From: Diploscapter coronatus
Lineage: Eukaryota > Nematoda > Chromadorea > Rhabditida > Rhabditidae
Direction of reading: 5' to 3'
Length of the DNA stretch: 64,000 nt
Assembly (NCBI GenBank): GCA_964036155.1
Contig: OZ038422.1
Coordinates: forward strand, 23,893,201-23,957,200
Shown here: one piece after another, positions 61,604 to 64,000 of the stretch
Numbering within the stretch: the stretch's first letter is position 1
How the letters are laid out: each line of letters starts with the position of its first letter
Program-made: the position numbers and the translations under genes
The notes under the pieces: model-generated
What the model saw: the letters and a program-made list of their open reading frames with translations, nothing else
Database searches by the model: none
What the model was told of the DNA's origin: nothing

Positions 61604-64000
61604 ATGAAGGTAATTGCCCTCATTTGCGTAATTGGATGTCTGATATCTATTGTGTTGGGTGGACTCATTGAGAGATCTGGAAATTTCAAAAAACGACAAG
61701 TCCCTTCCAAAACAGCTCCTATGCCTACTTCTCCTAATAGAGTTGATTTGCTGCTATCACAGGTTTTACACTAAAATTTTAAAAATCATTCTTTTAATTA
61801 ATCAAATTCTAGCTTACTGAAGTGGTTAAGAATCTAACAGGTAAACTTTATAACCATTATCATAAAACTTTGGAAACTACTTGAAATCTAAAGCGCAGAG
61901 TGTACAACTTTGTGCCAGGAGAATTGCACAATGTACGATTATTCGTTACTCCATTCATTTCTCTATTTTTCTCAATTTTCATTGAATTTTTACGATTATT
62001 TTTATCAACTTGGCCTACAGATGGATACATTAGGATAATCCACGCCTGGGTGTTTGCGAAAATATGCCCAGTAACACTGTGAATTGTTCTAATCAACAAA
62101 TTCCATGTTTCTTTCATTTCGTGACTCGAATTGGCTGGATGATCTAAAGTTCTTGTTTTACTTGAGATTACATCCAAAATGAAGTAAAAATATCAAAAAC
62201 ATCAAGAGAACCCAAAAAATAAGGAAATGAATAGAATGACGACTAAGTGTGCATTATGCAATTCACCTGACGAAAATTTTTGGAAATTCATCTTGATTAC
62301 GATTTTGAAAATTATTAGCGGTCAATTTCTATTTCAATCTTGATTTCAAAAATTTAAACTTCGTGCATCCCTGGTGCGTATAATGTCAAAGAGCGCACGC
62401 ACTGTGCGCTAAGTGCTATCGTTCATGCTTGGGAAATGTGAGACTGATGGGGAGTGCGCTCCATTACCGAATTCATTCTTGCCCAATTTGGCGATAAAAT
62501 GAAGCTGAAAGTTTTGAAAAAAAAAAGTTGATAGACATGTCGAAGAAGATGAACCAGACCTTTCCTAATGATTACATTTGCTACCTAACTATGCATAAGC
62601 TCACTTCATTTTATCACCAAATTGGACAAGAATGAATTAGTAATGAAGCTCACTTTTCATCAGCCTCACATTTCTCAAGCATGAACGATAATAGCCTTCT
62701 CAGACATTCACTCCTAATAGACAAACAAACTCGAGAAGAAAATTATGCCTTTAGATCCTACTTTTTATCTTATATAATTTATCAATTTTAGTTCATCGAG
62801 AGCAAGTCATTCAAGACTGCATAAACTCAGTCTCTCCAGGTAAGTCAAGTATGAACAATAATAGCCTTCTCAGACATTCACTCTTAATAGACAAACTCGA
62901 GAAGAAAATGATGCTTTTAGATTCCATTTTTGACCTTATAGTTTATCAATTTCAGATCTCCTGGAGGGCCCATGGCGTAAGTCTTTTTACCTGATTAGAG
63001 ATAGTATTTGCTTCATACGAGTGGGCAGTTGAGTCTATTTCACTGTGAAATGCACATTCCCCCCTTTTGTCACTATTTTACGACTATTCCCTTTCTCCCC
63101 GCTGGAAAGAGAATTGTCGTAAGGTAGAATGCAAAGGGGAAAATGTTTGTCAACTGCCCATTCGTGTGAAACTAATATACAGGGTGTCCCGAGTGAGAGC
63201 CGAATTTCCTAATAAAATGAAGCTGAAAATTTAGAAAAGAAACAAAATAAAAAAAGCTGACAGACATCGAAGAGGATGAACCAGACCTTTCCTAATGATT
63301 ACATTTGCTACCTAACTATGCATAAGCTCACTTCATTTTATCACCAAATTGGACAAGAATGAATTAGCAATAGAGCACACTTCTCATCAGCCTCACATTT
63401 CCCAAGCATGAACGATAATAGCCTTCTCAGACATTCACTCTTAATAGACAAACTCAAGAAGAAAATAATGCTTTTAGATCCTATTTTTGATTTCATATAA
63501 TTTATCAATTTTAGTGGCTAAACTAGGTACAGAAGCTCAAGGTAGAATAAGTAAGATTTTTTTTACCTGATCAGAGATATTATTTGTTTCATGCGAGTGG
63601 GCAGTTGAGTCTATCTCACTGCAATGCACACCTTCCCTTTTGTCACTATTTTACGACTATTCCCTTTCTCCCCGCTGGAAAGAGAATTGTCGTAAGGTAG
63701 AGTGCAAAGGAGAAAATGTTTATCAACTGCCCATTCGTGTGAAATTAAGACGCATTCCGTGTAAGACTCGAACAACGATCAAAGGAAATTTGCATTAGTG
63801 CAAAAGCCTTTCAATCCGAATATGGTCCATATAAGTGGATAGTCTCTTGGTCACTAATCACAAAAATGGGTTTGTTTGGCCCCGCCCCTTCATGTGGGTG
63901 AAACCACGTCCATGCAAATTTTTCGATTTTCGCGAAAAAATGGATTGCAACCGGTACAAAGAAAACTTTTTTATTTTAAAAGATTTTCAAAAAATTTAAA
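61604..64000 (+). CDS. secreted micro-exon protein of unknown function, 3' end beyond window
   Basis: Not recognised. Exon 1 (61604-61762, 53 codons) starts one base after TTTCAG, as in trans-spliced genes, and encodes a signal peptide (MKVIALICVIGCLISIVLG) followed by a KKR dibasic site. Exon 2 (61813-61840, 28 bases) takes the frame from phase 0 to phase 1. After it come tiny exons that all begin and end in phase 1 and are multiples of three: 62792-62839 (48), 62956-62976 (21) and 63515-63550 (36, or 27 with an earlier donor at 63542). The spliced reading stays open; no stop was found, so the gene continues past the edge. The introns around the last three exons are duplicated copies, while the exons share no similarity. 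Prediction rests on splice signals and phase only; more micro-exons may be hidden. Confidence 0.6.
62415..62695. repeat. foldback with 91 and 93 base arms
   Basis: Arm 62415-62505 and arm 62603-62695 are inverted copies (CGTTCATGCTTGGGAAATGT against the reversed ACATTTCTCAAGCATGAACG), roughly 85 percent alike by eye, around a 97-base spacer. It lies in the intron before the 48-base micro-exon. Confidence 0.75.
62492..63514 (+). repeat. intron A repeats of the micro-exon gene
   Basis: Copy 1 spans 62492-62791 and copy 2 spans 63211-63514. Both run from ATAAAATGAAGCTGAAA through GATGAACCAGACCTTTCC to the acceptor ATCAATTTTAG. A partial third copy, 62846-62955, covers only the last 110 bases and also ends at an acceptor. 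Each copy is followed immediately by a different micro-exon. Confidence 0.85.
63014..63168. repeat. hairpin element B, copy 1
   Basis: Terminal inverted repeats CATACGAGTGGGCAGTTGA and TCAACTGCCCATTCGTGTG. The interior is also self-complementary (TTACGACTATTCCCTTTC against GAAAGAGAATTGTCGTAA), so the whole 155 bases can fold as one hairpin. It lies in the intron directly after the 21-base micro-exon. TACAGGGTGTCCC, a transposon-end-like string, follows at 63178. Confidence 0.8.
63590..63741. repeat. hairpin element B, copy 2
   Basis: Second copy, 152 bases, with the same terminal repeats and the same internal palindrome, after the fifth exon. The similarity begins at the splice donor itself (GTAAG...TTTTTACCTGAT), showing that element and donor were duplicated together. 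Confidence 0.8.

Noticed and set aside
1..64000. tRNA genes and CRISPR arrays
   Set aside because: No GGTTCGAATCC-type B box with a matching cloverleaf was noticed on either strand, and no regularly spaced short repeats of array type were seen.

Overview
The window is eukaryotic and looks like a rhabditid-type nematode. It is AT-rich, with many short exons, acceptors of the TTTCAG type and several start codons lying just behind a TTTCAG/TTTTAG acceptor, the usual sign of spliced-leader addition. The recognisable genes match the nematode proteins MUA-3, TBC-8, LONP-2 and IDA-1. All calls come from reading the sequence and from remembered family alignments; no database search was run. Exon edges were placed by GT/AG signals, reading phase and homology.

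Layout. (1) 965-11461 (+): the 3' part, 26 exons, of a mua-3 type adhesion receptor (EGF repeats, two SEA-like domains, one membrane span, cytoplasmic tail). (2) 12870-22755 (-): a complete tbc-8/SGSM1-2 orthologue (RUN domain, SGSM middle region, TBC Rab-GAP domain), about 24 exons with a 3.1 kb intron. (3) 22775-33224: 10.4 kb without a convincing gene, holding a Tc1-like MITE, a 126 bp foldback, a diverged duplication and a CRE/AP-1 pair. (4) 33225-35143 (-): a small secreted ShKT-domain protein. (5) 36375-41394 (+): peroxisomal Lon protease, 19 exons, ending in SKL. (6) 42400-56142 (+): an ida-1/IA-2 pseudophosphatase whose signal-peptide exon lies 9.6 kb upstream of exon 2. (7) 56971-57816 (-): an LHFPL-like tetraspan protein. 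(8) 59494-60431 (+): a CX-module membrane protein. (9) 61604 to the right edge (+): an unrecognised secreted-protein gene built from phase-1 symmetric micro-exons set in duplicated, hairpin-rich introns.

Two genes, tbc-8 and ida-1, belong to dense-core-vesicle biology; the others have unrelated roles, and most spacings are too large for operons. The most unusual region is 61.6-63.8 kb: the introns are near-identical duplicates while the micro-exons they carry differ completely. That pattern resembles micro-exon gene systems of other helminths and hypervariable secreted-protein genes. No tRNA, rRNA or CRISPR array was seen.
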